Counted from the stretch's first letter, positions 49,514-58,668 are shown. The stretch: DNA of 64,000 nucleotides from Comamonas halotolerans (GCF_030162935.1 NZ_JASAUZ010000023.1:1-64000), one strand, 5' to 3'. Made by a program: numbers and translations. The notes: generated by a model not told the origin, from the letters alone.

Positions 49514-49993
49514 ATGACTGAGACAACAAGCACACTTGACCGTATCGACCTGAAAATTCTGGACCATCTCCAGGCGCATGCGCGTGCTACCAACATTGAG
49601 CTGGCACAAGCTGTGCAACTTTCCCCTGCGCAATGCCATCGTCGCCACAAACGTCTGGAAGCGTTGGGTTTGATTCGCGCCTATGAAACCCGGCTCGAAG
49701 CTGCAGCGCTGGGCTGGTCGGTGACAGCCTTTATCCATGTATCCATGGAGCGAAGTCATGTGCGTGAATTGGAGCAATTTTTGGTGCATGTACGCCAATT
49801 GCCCGAAGTGCTGGAGTGCTACTCCGTCACCGGTGACTTCGACTATGTGCTCAAAGTCACTGCACGCGATCTGCCTTCGCTGTCACGTTTCTTGACGGGC
49901 ACGCTGATGCGCTTGCCTGGCGTTGCCGCTGTGCGATCAAGTGTGTGCATGGATGAAATCAAATGCACCAGCGCAGTGCCTTTATCCGCCTGA
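49514..49993 (+). CDS. Lrp/AsnC-family transcriptional regulator
   Basis: 159 residues: an N-terminal helix-turn-helix (LDRIDLKILDHLQAHARATNIELAQAVQLSPAQCHRRHKRLE region, about 8-50) and a C-terminal RAM ligand domain ending near SVCMDEIK. It is divergent from hppD with a 235-bp shared control region. Lrp-type regulators next to hppD usually respond to tyrosine or phenylalanine and control the dioxygenase; here that is inferred from position. Confidence 0.9.
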   Translation: MTETTSTLDRIDLKILDHLQAHARATNIELAQAVQLSPAQCHRRHKRLEALGLIRAYETRLEAAALGWSVTAFIHVSMERSHVRELEQFLVHVRQLPEVLECYSVTGDFDYVLKVTARDLPSLSRFLTGTLMRLPGVAAVRSSVCMDEIKCTSAVPLSA

Positions 49994-50238
49994 AGACAAA
50001 CTGCCTGATCCCTAAGGCCATAAGGTGCCATTGATTGGATTTAATAGCCAGAAGTTCGGCTATACCATTTACTTTCATTTTTCCACTCCAAAAATCAACG
50101 AACCAATAAAAAACTGGGGAAACCTCTTGGTTGCGCACGCAACCTTCTTCACTAAAGTCGACGTGTTGCCACCATCAGACAACATTTTTAGATCCATAAA
50201 AAACGAGTGCCTTGAGGTGCTCCACGGAGACTTTCCCC

Positions 50239-51204
50239 ATGTCTTTCACCAGACGCAGCCTTGTCATTTCCTCCATGCTCTTGCCGTTCACGGCATGGGC
50301 TGACACTTACCCCAGCAAGCCTATTGAATGGGTTGTCCCTTACGCCGCAGGAGGGGGCACCGACGTCGTGGCGCGCGTACTGAGCGAGCCCATTGGCAAG
50401 GCGCTGGGCCAATCCGTCATCGTCTCTAACAAGCCGGGCGCGGCCACCAACATCGGCGCAGACATCGTTGCGCGCGCACGCGCTGACGGCTACACCATCT
50501 TGACGGGCGACACAGGCACCCTGGCCGCCAATCCCTACCTCTATAAAAAGCTCAGCTACAGCGCTGAAAAAGACTTCACTTCAGTCGGCTTGCTGGTGCG
50601 CTTTCCCATGCTGCTTGTCACCAACAGCAATCTCCCAGTTAAAAACTATGCAGAATTCGTTAACTGGGCCAAACAGCAAACCCAAGGAGTGTCTTACGGA
50701 ACGCCAGGGGCAGGCAGCCCCCACCACCTTGCTGTGGAAATGCTGCGTGCAAAAAGCGGGTTGAACTTTGTGCATGTCCCCTACCGCGGTTCAGCACCTG
50801 CAGTGCAAGACGTGGTGACAGGACAGCTTCCGTTCATGTTTGTCGACAGCGCTGCTGGTCTGCAGCACGTGCAAGGAGGCAAGATCCGCGCCATTGCAGT
50901 GGCAAGCCCTGCTCGCCTGCCCACATTGCCCGATGTGCCTACGCTGGACGAGCAAGGTCTGAAAGGTTTTGAAGCTTATGCGTGGCAAGGCATCGTGGCA
51001 CCCTCAGCAACCCCCAAAGACCGTATCGCCAAATTGTCAGATGCCCTGCAAGGCGCGCTGAAGAAGCCTGAAATCAAAGCCAAGCTTGAAGGAATGGCGC
51101 TGGAGGTTACGCCCAGCACAGCCCAAGAAATGGACGCTTATGCCACTTCAGAGCGAACAAAATGGCGCCAAGTGATTGAAACCAGCCAAATCAAGCTGGA
51201 CTGA
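50239..51204 (+). CDS. Bug/TctC-family tripartite tricarboxylate transporter receptor
   Basis: 321 residues from the ATG at 50239, after GGAG and followed by an Arg-bearing signal peptide (SFTRRSLVISSMLLPFTAWA). The family pattern is clear: YPSKPIEWVVPYAAGGGTDVVARVL, the NKPGAATNIGA loop and VPYRGSAPAVQDV. Such receptors capture small carboxylates in the periplasm for TctAB-type permeases. None is encoded nearby, so it is an orphan. It lies between the AsnC and MarR genes, so an aromatic acid is a possible ligand. Confidence 0.9.
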   Translation: MSFTRRSLVISSMLLPFTAWADTYPSKPIEWVVPYAAGGGTDVVARVLSEPIGKALGQSVIVSNKPGAATNIGADIVARARADGYTILTGDTGTLAANPYLYKKLSYSAEKDFTSVGLLVRFPMLLVTNSNLPVKNYAEFVNWAKQQTQGVSYGTPGAGSPHHLAVEMLRAKSGLNFVHVPYRGSAPAVQDVVTGQLPFMFVDSAAGLQHVQGGKIRAIAVASPARLPTLPDVPTLDEQGLKGFEAYAWQGIVAPSATPKDRIAKLSDALQGALKKPEIKAKLEGMALEVTPSTAQEMDAYATSERTKWRQVIETSQIKLD

Positions 51205-51268
51205 TTGCACGCGCAATTACTGCGCTTGTGCATCACACCATAGCCCGGCGAAAATGAGAGCATTTCCA

Positions 51269-51299
51269 GGCCTGTCCACTGTGGGCAGGCTTTTTATTT
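51269..51299 (+). terminator. Terminator after the Bug receptor gene
   Basis: GCCTGTCCA, loop CTG, TGGGCAGGC (one G-U pair), then TTTTTATTT. It separates the receptor from the MarR gene. Confidence 0.85.
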
Positions 51300-51313
51300 G
51301 AATAGTAGCGGCC

Positions 51314-51787
51314 ATGTATTCACGCGATCACCAAGAATGGGTCCCTCTAGACCGCACCTATACCCACCGTTTGCATACTCTGATGAAGCTGGCTGACCGC
51401 ATCACGCAAACCGCGTATGAGCAAGAGTCAGGCATTCCTGCCCATGAGGCGCGTTGTTTGGCTGCGATTGGCAACTTCGCTCCACTCTCGGTCAAAGATT
51501 TGGCACGCAGTGCCAATCTGGACAAAGCCCAAGCAAGCCGCGCAGCACAGGCACTGGTAGAGAAAGCGCTGATTCTCAAAGTCAGCAGCCCAACGGACGG
51601 CCGCGGTGTGCTCTTGAACCTGACCGCTGAAGGCCAAAAAGTATGGGAGCGCACCATGCGACTTGTCACACGCCGCAACCAGGAAATCACATCCTGCTTG
51701 AACGCCAAAGAAGCCCAACAACTCGACACTATCCTGGACAAGCTGGTGGCTCATGCACGCATGAGCAATTCAGCATCAGAGGGCTGA
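51314..51787 (+). CDS. MarR-family transcriptional regulator
   Basis: 157 residues with the winged helix at about 40-105 (LSVKDLARSANLDKAQASRAAQALVEKALI; the wing has TDGRGVLLNLT with the conserved DxR). Dimerisation helices flank it. MarR proteins commonly repress aromatic catabolic or efflux genes and release DNA on binding a phenolic ligand. It has no divergent partner here. The perfect inverted repeat before the monooxygenase operon at 43476 is a plausible target. Confidence 0.9.
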   Translation: MYSRDHQEWVPLDRTYTHRLHTLMKLADRITQTAYEQESGIPAHEARCLAAIGNFAPLSVKDLARSANLDKAQASRAAQALVEKALILKVSSPTDGRGVLLNLTAEGQKVWERTMRLVTRRNQEITSCLNAKEAQQLDTILDKLVAHARMSNSASEG

Positions 51788-52368
51788 TGTGAATTGCCGC
51801 TCCTAAATAGCGAGTAGGTATCGAGCTTCCCCCCTCCTCTGGACAAGTACCATCTCTCATTTTTGAGATAGTCACAGGATTGCGCGCGTGGCTTGGCCTC
51901 AAAGAGGGTCGAGTTCACCTGCAGGGGGCGGCGCCGCAAGCCTTGATCAATTATCAAGAAGGCCGCGTGAGTTCACCAGGCACCCCAACCAGGCATGCGT
52001 ATGCTTCTCACGGCATGCCAGGACAGCGTATCGAGCAGCTTGCATTAACGCGTAGCGAAGCTGGTTGCCGTGGGTACAGGGCAAGTGGTCGCATCAGTAC
52101 CCGAATTGCACAGGCTGCGACAAACAAATTTGCCTGGAAATATGACCCCCGAGAGACCATAGCGTGCCGAGCTATAAGTGCAAAAGGATGGCACAGGCGT
52201 CGATACAGCCATGTTGGCAAATACCATGGAACGCCGCTTCAGCAGCCATTCCCTTCTGACGAACTTCCCTAAACACAGCATCCAATACAAATCCAAGTTA
52301 TCCCATTCCACACTGCTCGCAAGACAGTAGCACAGCTTGGACTAGGGCGAATTTACGATCGCAAACAA
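51788..52368. other. Gene-poor stretch between marR and umuC
   Basis: About 580 bp with no convincing gene. Short frames exist on both strands (51880-52272 plus; 51751-51957 and 52045-52311 minus) but none matches a family I know, and none has a ribosome-binding site. The base composition and odd reading frames suggest decayed or acquired sequence beside the SOS genes. No terminal repeats of an insertion sequence are visible. Confidence 0.4.
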
Positions 52369-52384
52369 CTGTACAGATGTACAG
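52369..52384 (+). promoter_or_regulatory. LexA-binding site (SOS box) of umuC
   Basis: CTGT-ACAGATGT-ACAG fits the CTGT-N8-ACAG consensus exactly, and the whole element is a nearly complete palindrome. It ends 7 bases before the umuC ATG, so bound LexA would cover the transcription or translation start region. No separate site precedes umuD. Confidence 0.85.
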
Positions 52385-52391
52385 TATTGGC

Positions 52392-53699
52392 ATGTTTGCA
52401 CTGATCGATGGCAACAATTTCTACGTTTCCTGCGAACGCGCTTTCAACCCGCGTTTGCGTGGTCGCGCCGTGGTGGTGCTTTCGAACAACGATGGTTGTG
52501 TGATCTCGCGCAGCGAAGAAGCCAAAAGTGCAGGCATCAAAATGGGCCAGCCCTTCTATCAAATCCAAGCAGATTTAGCGACCAAAGATGTGACCGCGCT
52601 GTCTGCCAACTTTGCGCTCTATGGAGACATGAGCACACGCATGATGCGTCTGGCTGCGGCGCTGGGACCACAACAAGAGATTTACTCCATTGATGAAAGC
52701 TTTATCGGTGGACTCGAAGGCATTGCGCAACTCACACAACGCGCCCTAGCCATTCGTCAGCGTATTGAGCGTTGCCTAAGCATTCCTTGCTGTGTGGGCA
52801 TTGCTCCCAGCAAGACCCTGGCAAAACTGTGCAATCACTGGGCCAAATCCGCTGAACGCAGGGGACACCACACCCATCCAGCCTATCAGGCACCAGTGTG
52901 CAACTGGCAAGAGCTATCGTCCGCGCAGCAACAATGCTTGCTGCGCGAGACACCCGCCAGCGAAGTGTGGGGCATTGGCAAACGCTTGGCACAGCGCCTT
53001 GCCGTCTATGGGTGCTTCACGGCTTCGGATTTGATGCAACTACCAGCTCCAAGCGCGCGTCGTATTGCAGGTGTGGTGCTGGAGCGCACGGTTCGCGAAC
53101 TTCAAGGCATACCCTGCCTGACACTGGAAAACGCCCCCGCCGCCAAGCAGCAAATCGCCTGCACCCGCAGTTTTGGGCATGCCATTGACGACATGCAGCC
53201 GCTGCTGGAAGCCGTCAGCACTTATGCCTCGCGGGCTGCAGAAAAATCTCGCCAATCTGGACTGCTGGCTTGCCAAGTGCATGTGTTTGCGTATACCTCA
53301 CCGTTTCGCAACGAGCGCCCTTGGCATGGCGCGCGCACCATTGCGTTGCCGCAGCCCTGCAATGACAGCTATGCCATTGTTGAAGCCGCCACGCGTGCCG
53401 TGCATAGCTTTTACCAGGCTGGCCACAAACTGAGTAAGGCTGGGGTGATCTTGCTGGACCTGGTGCCATGCAGCCAATCGCGCAATGCCGACTTGTTTGA
53501 AGATACCGGTCAGATGTCCCGGCATGCGCAGCTCATGCCCACGATTGATGCCATCAATCAGCGCTTTGGCAACAACACGATTCATCTGGCCAGCAACGGC
53601 CTTCCTCATCAGGACATCGCAGGCTGGCGTATGAAGCAGGCCCGGCTCAGCCCGCTCTACACCATGAAATATGGGGACTTGCCGATTGCCCAAGCCTGA
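52392..53699 (+). CDS. umuC: DNA polymerase V catalytic subunit UmuC (Y family)
   Basis: 435 residues from the ATG at 52392; an in-frame ATG at 52377 lies inside the LexA site. The palm-domain metal residues are in MFALIDGNNFYVSCERAF (Asp6) and YSIDESFI (Asp and Glu). The finger region VLSNNDGCVISRSEEAK and the little-finger domain with the C-terminal UmuC extension follow. It performs error-prone translesion synthesis once UmuD' and RecA activate it. It precedes umuD by 14 bases, the reverse of the E. coli umuDC order. Confidence 0.95.
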   Translation: MFALIDGNNFYVSCERAFNPRLRGRAVVVLSNNDGCVISRSEEAKSAGIKMGQPFYQIQADLATKDVTALSANFALYGDMSTRMMRLAAALGPQQEIYSIDESFIGGLEGIAQLTQRALAIRQRIERCLSIPCCVGIAPSKTLAKLCNHWAKSAERRGHHTHPAYQAPVCNWQELSSAQQQCLLRETPASEVWGIGKRLAQRLAVYGCFTASDLMQLPAPSARRIAGVVLERTVRELQGIPCLTLENAPAAKQQIACTRSFGHAIDDMQPLLEAVSTYASRAAEKSRQSGLLACQVHVFAYTSPFRNERPWHGARTIALPQPCNDSYAIVEAATRAVHSFYQAGHKLSKAGVILLDLVPCSQSRNADLFEDTGQMSRHAQLMPTIDAINQRFGNNTIHLASNGLPHQDIAGWRMKQARLSPLYTMKYGDLPIAQA

Positions 53700-53713
53700 T
53701 CACACACCGCTTT

Positions 53714-54163
53714 ATGACTGATTCCCTTCATCTTTCCTGCCCCATCCTGCCAGCGACGACGTCGCTGCAACTGCCCTTCATCGAAGCCAGCGTGCGCTGC
53801 GGCTTTCCCAGTCCCGCAGACGATGTGCCGGGGAAACTATTTGATCTGATGGCGCATATTGCGCCACGTCCTGTCTCGACTTTCATCATGCGTGTGCGGG
53901 GCGACAGCATGCAAGATGCAGGCATCCGTGATGGTTGCCTGATTACGGTTGACCGCTCTTTATCTGCCAAACATGGAGACATTGTGGTGGCCATCGTGGA
54001 TGGAGAATTCACAGTCAAGCAGTTGTACCGTCGTGATGGTTGCTGCGAGCTGCACCCTGCCAATGATGCCTATCCACGCATCACCTTTGGCATGGAAAAC
54101 ACATTGGAAGTCTGGGGGGTGGTCACAGCCTGCATCCTGCCGTTTGTCAAACAGACGACTTAA
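53714..54163 (+). CDS. umuD: UmuD-type S24 peptidase, DNA polymerase V subunit
   Basis: 149 residues. The self-cleavage bond Cys29-Gly30 (RCGFPSPADD), nucleophile Ser65 (RGDSMQDAG) and general base Lys102 (GEFTVKQL) are all present in the LexA/UmuD arrangement. RecA-stimulated cleavage gives UmuD', which joins UmuC. There is no DNA-binding domain, so it is not a LexA paralogue. It probably depends on the LexA site before umuC. Confidence 0.94.
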   Translation: MTDSLHLSCPILPATTSLQLPFIEASVRCGFPSPADDVPGKLFDLMAHIAPRPVSTFIMRVRGDSMQDAGIRDGCLITVDRSLSAKHGDIVVAIVDGEFTVKQLYRRDGCCELHPANDAYPRITFGMENTLEVWGVVTACILPFVKQTT

Positions 54164-54451
54164 ACGCGGCAATCATTTAATGTAAGTACAAACCCTAGCT
54201 TCTCCACGAAACCTATGGACAAAGCTGTGGACAACTTTTGTGACAATCAGCATATCCCGTGCTAAGCCCTTGTTTTCACTCAGCAGCCCTTAAGCTGCAC
54301 ACAAAGCAGGCAACATTAGCTCTCGCAGTCACAATACTGCTCCAGCTTTCATGACAGGCGAGGCTTTTAGTCACCTGAGCTACAAATCGGAGATTGCCAA
54401 ATCTGGCACACCGCCTAGACTGCGCAGCCATTGCTTGGAGGAGTGGTTGTC

Positions 54452-54814
54452 ATGTTGTATGCGCTTGCGGCTTTGTTTGCTTTTCAGTTGGTAGGCGAGG
54501 CTTTGGTTCAGTATTTCCAGTTGCCCTTTCCCGGCGCACTGCTCGGGGCCTTGTTATTGCTGCTGGGGCTGCTGATGTATGGCCGCCTGCCTGCTGCGCT
54601 GGAAAGCACATCGCAAACCCTGCTGCAGAACATGATGCTGCTGTTCATTCCCACCATCGCGGGTGTCATGCTGCACTTTGAGCGCATCGCCAAAGAATGG
54701 CTGCCGTTCCTGGTGGCGGGCATTGCCGGAGCGGCAATCACTTTCGCGGTTACCGCCTGGACCTTCAAATGGATGCTGGCTCGAGAAAAACAGACCAGCA
54801 AGGAGGCAGCATGA
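54452..54814 (+). CDS. CidA/LrgA-family membrane protein
   Basis: 120 residues from the ATG at 54452, with GGAGGAG about ten bases upstream. Four TM helices and the family block QLPFPGALLGALLLLLGLL...FIPTIAGVMLHFE. LrgA/CidA are holin-like small membrane proteins linked to murein hydrolase export, autolysis or organic-acid transport. It overlaps the LrgB gene by 4 bases. The 288-bp gap from umuD contains one near-match to a DnaA box and nothing else I recognise. Confidence 0.88.
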   Translation: MLYALAALFAFQLVGEALVQYFQLPFPGALLGALLLLLGLLMYGRLPAALESTSQTLLQNMMLLFIPTIAGVMLHFERIAKEWLPFLVAGIAGAAITFAVTAWTFKWMLAREKQTSKEAA

Positions 54815-55533
54815 GCCAATGGGAAACCTTGCTCAGCAATCTGTCTGCCTCCCATCTTCCCTGGCTGGTGCTGACCATGACCGTGTACCTGACCACCATG
54901 GCCGTATACAAGCGCTTTCAATGCCACCCCATGCTGATCCCGGTGTTCCCTTCCGTGATCATCGTGGTCTGCGTGCTTTTGGCGACTGACACCTCCTATG
55001 CCACCTACAAGCACGGCGTGGAATGGCTCAATCTTTTGATTGGCCCGGCCACGGTGGCTTTGGCCATTCCACTGTACGCACAGCGCACGCGCATTCGTGC
55101 ACTATGGCGTCCAATCTGCGTCGCCCTGCTCGCGGGCTGCGTGGTGGCCTTGTTCTCTGCCATGGGTATTGCCTGGGCATTGGGCGGCAGCTGGGAAACC
55201 ATCATTTCCCTGGCCCCAAAATCTGCCACCATTCCCATTGCGCTGCCCATGGCCGAGCGCTTTGGCGGCTTGCCTTCGCTGGCAGCGGTAGCAGTGGCAA
55301 TCACAGGTATCAGCGGCTGCATGCTGGCCCCTTTTCTGTTGCGCGTGGTGCGCAGCCAGGACCCGGCCGTCGAAGGCTTTGCACAAGGGCTGACCTCACA
55401 CGCCATCGGCACCGCCCGCGCCATGCAGATCAATCCCACAGCAGGCGCTTTTGCCGCGCTGGCCATGGGGCTCAACGGCGTGCTCACAGCCTTGTTGATG
55501 CCTTTGTGCGTAGCCTTGTTTCGGCTGCTCTAG
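54811..55533 (+). CDS. LrgB/CidB-family membrane protein
   Basis: 240 residues from the ATG at 54811 (AAGGAGG upstream; ATGA overlap with LrgA). About seven TM helices; the conserved block LAPKSATIPIALPMAERFGGLPSLAAV and SHAIGTARAMQ are diagnostic. LrgB works with LrgA; some homologues move glycolate or pyruvate, others affect autolysis. It is convergent with the EamA transporter gene 40 bp away. Confidence 0.9.
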   Translation: MSQWETLLSNLSASHLPWLVLTMTVYLTTMAVYKRFQCHPMLIPVFPSVIIVVCVLLATDTSYATYKHGVEWLNLLIGPATVALAIPLYAQRTRIRALWRPICVALLAGCVVALFSAMGIAWALGGSWETIISLAPKSATIPIALPMAERFGGLPSLAAVAVAITGISGCMLAPFLLRVVRSQDPAVEGFAQGLTSHAIGTARAMQINPTAGAFAALAMGLNGVLTALLMPLCVALFRLL

Positions 55534-55573
55534 TATGTGCGCGCCCCCAGCCTGACAGTGCCTGCTAGGTTTA

Positions 55574-56533
55574 CTAGGCTTTGCGGATGCTGTGATCGCT
55601 GCGCCGGTACATCCAGACTGCGCCCAAAATCACGGCCATGCCGCACCACTGCACGGGCGATGGCTGGGTGCCAAACCATCCTACATCCACCAGAAGTGCC
55701 ATGACCGGGTAGATGAAAGACAGCCCGGCAATCGCCTGGGCTGGCAATCTCTGAAAAGCCGTGTACATCAGCACGTACATCCAGGCGGTATGCACCACAC
55801 CCAGCACAAGTACAGCGCCCCAGGCACGTAGCGTCAAGTGTGCATCACCATGCTGTATCCACGCCCCTGGCAGCAAAATGATTACCCCTACTGCCATTTG
55901 CAGCATGGCGATCTGCGCAGGAGCCAAACGCCGAAGTCGTTGTGTGGCCAACGTTGCCAGCGCATAAAGACTGGCAGCCAGCAATGCCAACGCCATGCCT
56001 TGCCACTGCATATGCCGGGCATCGCCTGCGCCTAGCCAGCCACTGCTCAACACCACCCCCAGCAAAGCCATGAACAACCAGGGCAGACGGCGCGTTGGCA
56101 CAGGTTCGCCTTGCAACACTGCAGCGAGCAGTAGCAACAGAAAAGGCTGCACGTGGTAGACCACGGTTGCCACTGCAATCCCGCTGTAGTGATAGGCCTT
56201 AAACAGGCACAACCAATTCAAGATCAGGGCTGCGCCACCCAGCAGCAGCCAGACACTTTCGCCACGCGTGGGGCGTAGCCACAATCGTGTACCCCACACC
56301 CAGGCCAGCAACCCCAAACCACCCAAAATACAACGCAGCCACACCACCCACAGCGTGGGTAAGCCACTTTCCACTACCAGCAAACCAATCGTGCCCGACA
56401 AGCCCATGGCCAGGACCATGCGCCAAACACCACCTTGGCTGCCGCTGGAGGGCCAAAGCACTGAAGTTTGCAGCGCAGATTCGGACGCTGAGGAGGACTC
56501 TGGAGACTGGGTGGAAGAATGATGTGAAGTCAT
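55574..56533 (-). CDS. EamA/DMT-family transporter
   Basis: 319 residues with ten hydrophobic helices in two EamA repeats and a Ser-rich N-terminal tail (about 1-35). Family features include FKAYHYSGIAVATVVYHVQPFLLLLLA and the C-terminal LSFIYPVMALLVD. Such proteins usually export amino acids or other metabolites. It is divergent from a LysR gene with about 90 bp between starts, which suggests control by that regulator. Confidence 0.88.
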   Translation of the reverse strand: MTSHHSSTQSPESSSASESALQTSVLWPSSGSQGGVWRMVLAMGLSGTIGLLVVESGLPTLWVVWLRCILGGLGLLAWVWGTRLWLRPTRGESVWLLLGGAALILNWLCLFKAYHYSGIAVATVVYHVQPFLLLLLAAVLQGEPVPTRRLPWLFMALLGVVLSSGWLGAGDARHMQWQGMALALLAASLYALATLATQRLRRLAPAQIAMLQMAVGVIILLPGAWIQHGDAHLTLRAWGAVLVLGVVHTAWMYVLMYTAFQRLPAQAIAGLSFIYPVMALLVDVGWFGTQPSPVQWCGMAVILGAVWMYRRSDHSIRKA

Positions 56534-56622
56534 GCCTTGATCGTGAACCAGACACAACCATTCATCAATATGTAAAAATTCAAATTACTATTGCACGCAG
56601 ATCAACAATAAGCCTATCAACG

Positions 56623-57579
56623 ATGAGTCTAGATACGCGGCTGGTACCTGAGATGCTGGTTTTTTCCAAGGTTGTGGAGTTGCGCAGCTTTGCAGCCGCC
56701 GCACGTCAGCTTGAGCTGACGACCTCGGCCGTCAGCCGCAGCGTGGCCCGCCTGGAAGCTCACTGGGGAGTGAAACTGCTGCATCGCACCACACGCTCGC
56801 TCTCATTGACCGAACTGGGTGCCGAGGTGTACGCAGCCTGCAGTCAGCTAGCCCAGACTGCCAGCAATATCCACACCATTGCAGGCCATTACAGTGGCGT
56901 GCCGCGGGGCATTGTTCGCCTGACCGCGCCCACCATCTTTGGCGAAATCTGGCTCAGCGCACAGCTGCCCGCACTGCGGCGCAAATGGCCGCAACTGGAA
57001 ATTGCGGTCAGCCTCAGCGACCAGATGCAAGATCTGGCGCAACATGGTCTGGATATGGCCATACGCCTTACTCAGCCGGAAAAGCTGCCTCCCAATATGG
57101 TGGCGCGAGCACTGCGTCAGGTTCGCTATATCGCAGTGGCAGCACCAGACTATCTGCAAGCTTTGAAAAAGCCTTTGCAACATCCCGCCGATCTCGCTCC
57201 AGAGCATGGCATTGCCTGCATCACTCTGGGCTATGGGGAGTTTCAAAATCGGCTCCAATGGATCAGAGCCAGCACCACAGCTTCAGAAACAAAAGCCATT
57301 GAGCCTTTGGAAGTCAGCGTCCACACCCCGCTCACCATCGACAGCAGCACCGGCATCATCCAGTTGGCGCTGCAGCACCAGGGTATCGGCGTGGTTGCAG
57401 ACTTTGCGGCGCAGTCCGCGCTACAGCGCAGGGAGTTGGTACAGGTTCTGCCTGACTGGCAGCTCACCGGCCATTACGCCCCGCGCACCGCCTATGCACT
57501 CTATGCCCCATCGCGCTACCTGCCTCTGAAAGTGCGCGCCTTGATTGACCATCTGGTCACAGCAGGCAACACCAATTGA
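56623..57579 (+). CDS. LysR-family transcriptional regulator (divergent from EamA)
   Basis: 318 residues from the ATG at 56623; the frame extends 336 bases upstream through the antisense of eamA without family sequence. The N-terminal HTH (FAAAARQLELTTSAVSRSVARLEAHWGVKLLHRTTRSLSLTE region) and the LysR substrate domain are complete, of the DmlR/AaeR-like short type. The divergent EamA gene is the likely target. The 140-bp gap to the next LysR gene holds one perfect DnaA-box-like sequence at 57630-57638. Confidence 0.9.
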   Translation: MSLDTRLVPEMLVFSKVVELRSFAAAARQLELTTSAVSRSVARLEAHWGVKLLHRTTRSLSLTELGAEVYAACSQLAQTASNIHTIAGHYSGVPRGIVRLTAPTIFGEIWLSAQLPALRRKWPQLEIAVSLSDQMQDLAQHGLDMAIRLTQPEKLPPNMVARALRQVRYIAVAAPDYLQALKKPLQHPADLAPEHGIACITLGYGEFQNRLQWIRASTTASETKAIEPLEVSVHTPLTIDSSTGIIQLALQHQGIGVVADFAAQSALQRRELVQVLPDWQLTGHYAPRTAYALYAPSRYLPLKVRALIDHLVTAGNTN

Positions 57580-57723
57580 GTCGCCACGCCTCACCCATTG
57601 AAGTTCTCCCCAAATACAGGCCACAAGCCTGTGGATAAGCCTGCTGCTCCATCTGCATAAGCGACCTAAGTCACTCAACCATAAGCACTTTCAAACGATT
57701 GATGCTTTTTTAAGCAGCATCCA

Positions 57724-58668
57724 TCAGGGCGCAAGAGACAGGCTTTGTTGCGCCATGGATTGCAGCCAGCGGGAAAAGGTTTGCAGCACTGCGGAAGGCA
57801 TTTGCTGCGTAGGTGTGATCAGGTAATAACCGCGCTCTCCGCGCAGAGCCTGGGCGCTGGCCAGCACCAGCTCACCACGTGCCAGCTCCGTCTCCACCAG
57901 CATGGGAGGGATCAGCGCCACACCCATACCTTGCGCGGCAGCCACAGCGAGCATGGAAAATAGTTCGTAGCGTGGTCCGTCCATAGCCTTCGGAGCATCC
58001 ACGCGCACCGACTGGAACCACTGCACCCAGCCTTGGGGGCGCGTGCTTTGCTGCAGCAAAGGAAGCTCCGCCAGTGCCTGCGGCGGCAGTGGCTGCCAGG
58101 CTCGCCCTGGTGCACGCTGCGTCGCTCGATCCAGCAAGCGCGGACTGCACACGGGCACCACATCCTCATCCATAAGGTGTACAGCCTCAATCCCCGGCCA
58201 GTTGCGCACCTGCTCGGGCGTGCCCGCATACAGAGCTGCATCAAAACCTGTGTCGGCAAACAGAAACGGGCGGGTTTGCACATCGATGTGCACTGTGATG
58301 TCTGGATGGGCTTGCGCCAGCAGCGGCAAGCGCGGCATCAGCCAACGGGTGGCAAAGGTAGGAACGGCTGCGAGCTTGATGGTGCCGCCAGAGCCCTGGT
58401 GCGCCATCAAGTCCAGCGTGTCGCGCTCCATGCCCAAAAGCCAGCTACGTACTTTGCGCGCATAAACCTCGCCCGCTGAGGTCAGCGCAACGCCATGGCG
58501 GGTGCGACGAAACAGCTGCACTCCGACAAATTCTTCCAGCGCAATTACCTGGCGCGAAACTGCTCCTTGCGTAAGCGCCAGCTCTTGCGCTGCACGGGTA
58601 TAGCTTTCATGGCGCGCAGCAGCTTCAAAGCATGCCAGGGCTTGGGTGGAGGGAATAGAGCGGCGCAT
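57724..58668 (-). CDS. LysR-family regulator, GcvA-like, divergent from gcdH
   Basis: 314 residues from the ATG at 58668 (MRRSIPSTQALACFEAAARH, the GcvA-type start). HTH near 20-45 (YTRAAQELALTQGAVSRQVIALEEF region) and a complete effector domain (PTFATRWLMPRL, typical GcvA-like). The frame is open another 69 bases upstream, but those lack family sequence. It is divergent from gcdH, the usual arrangement of the glutaryl-CoA regulator; glutarate or glutaryl-CoA is a likely effector. Confidence 0.9.
   Translation of the reverse strand: MRRSIPSTQALACFEAAARHESYTRAAQELALTQGAVSRQVIALEEFVGVQLFRRTRHGVALTSAGEVYARKVRSWLLGMERDTLDLMAHQGSGGTIKLAAVPTFATRWLMPRLPLLAQAHPDITVHIDVQTRPFLFADTGFDAALYAGTPEQVRNWPGIEAVHLMDEDVVPVCSPRLLDRATQRAPGRAWQPLPPQALAELPLLQQSTRPQGWVQWFQSVRVDAPKAMDGPRYELFSMLAVAAAQGMGVALIPPMLVETELARGELVLASAQALRGERGYYLITPTQQMPSAVLQTFSRWLQSMAQQSLSLAP

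Noticed and set aside
57630..57638. Perfect DnaA-box-like sequence TGTGGATAA, and a near match at 54226-54234
   Set aside because: Single boxes with no cluster, no AT-rich unwinding region and no dnaA or dnaN nearby, so not an origin.
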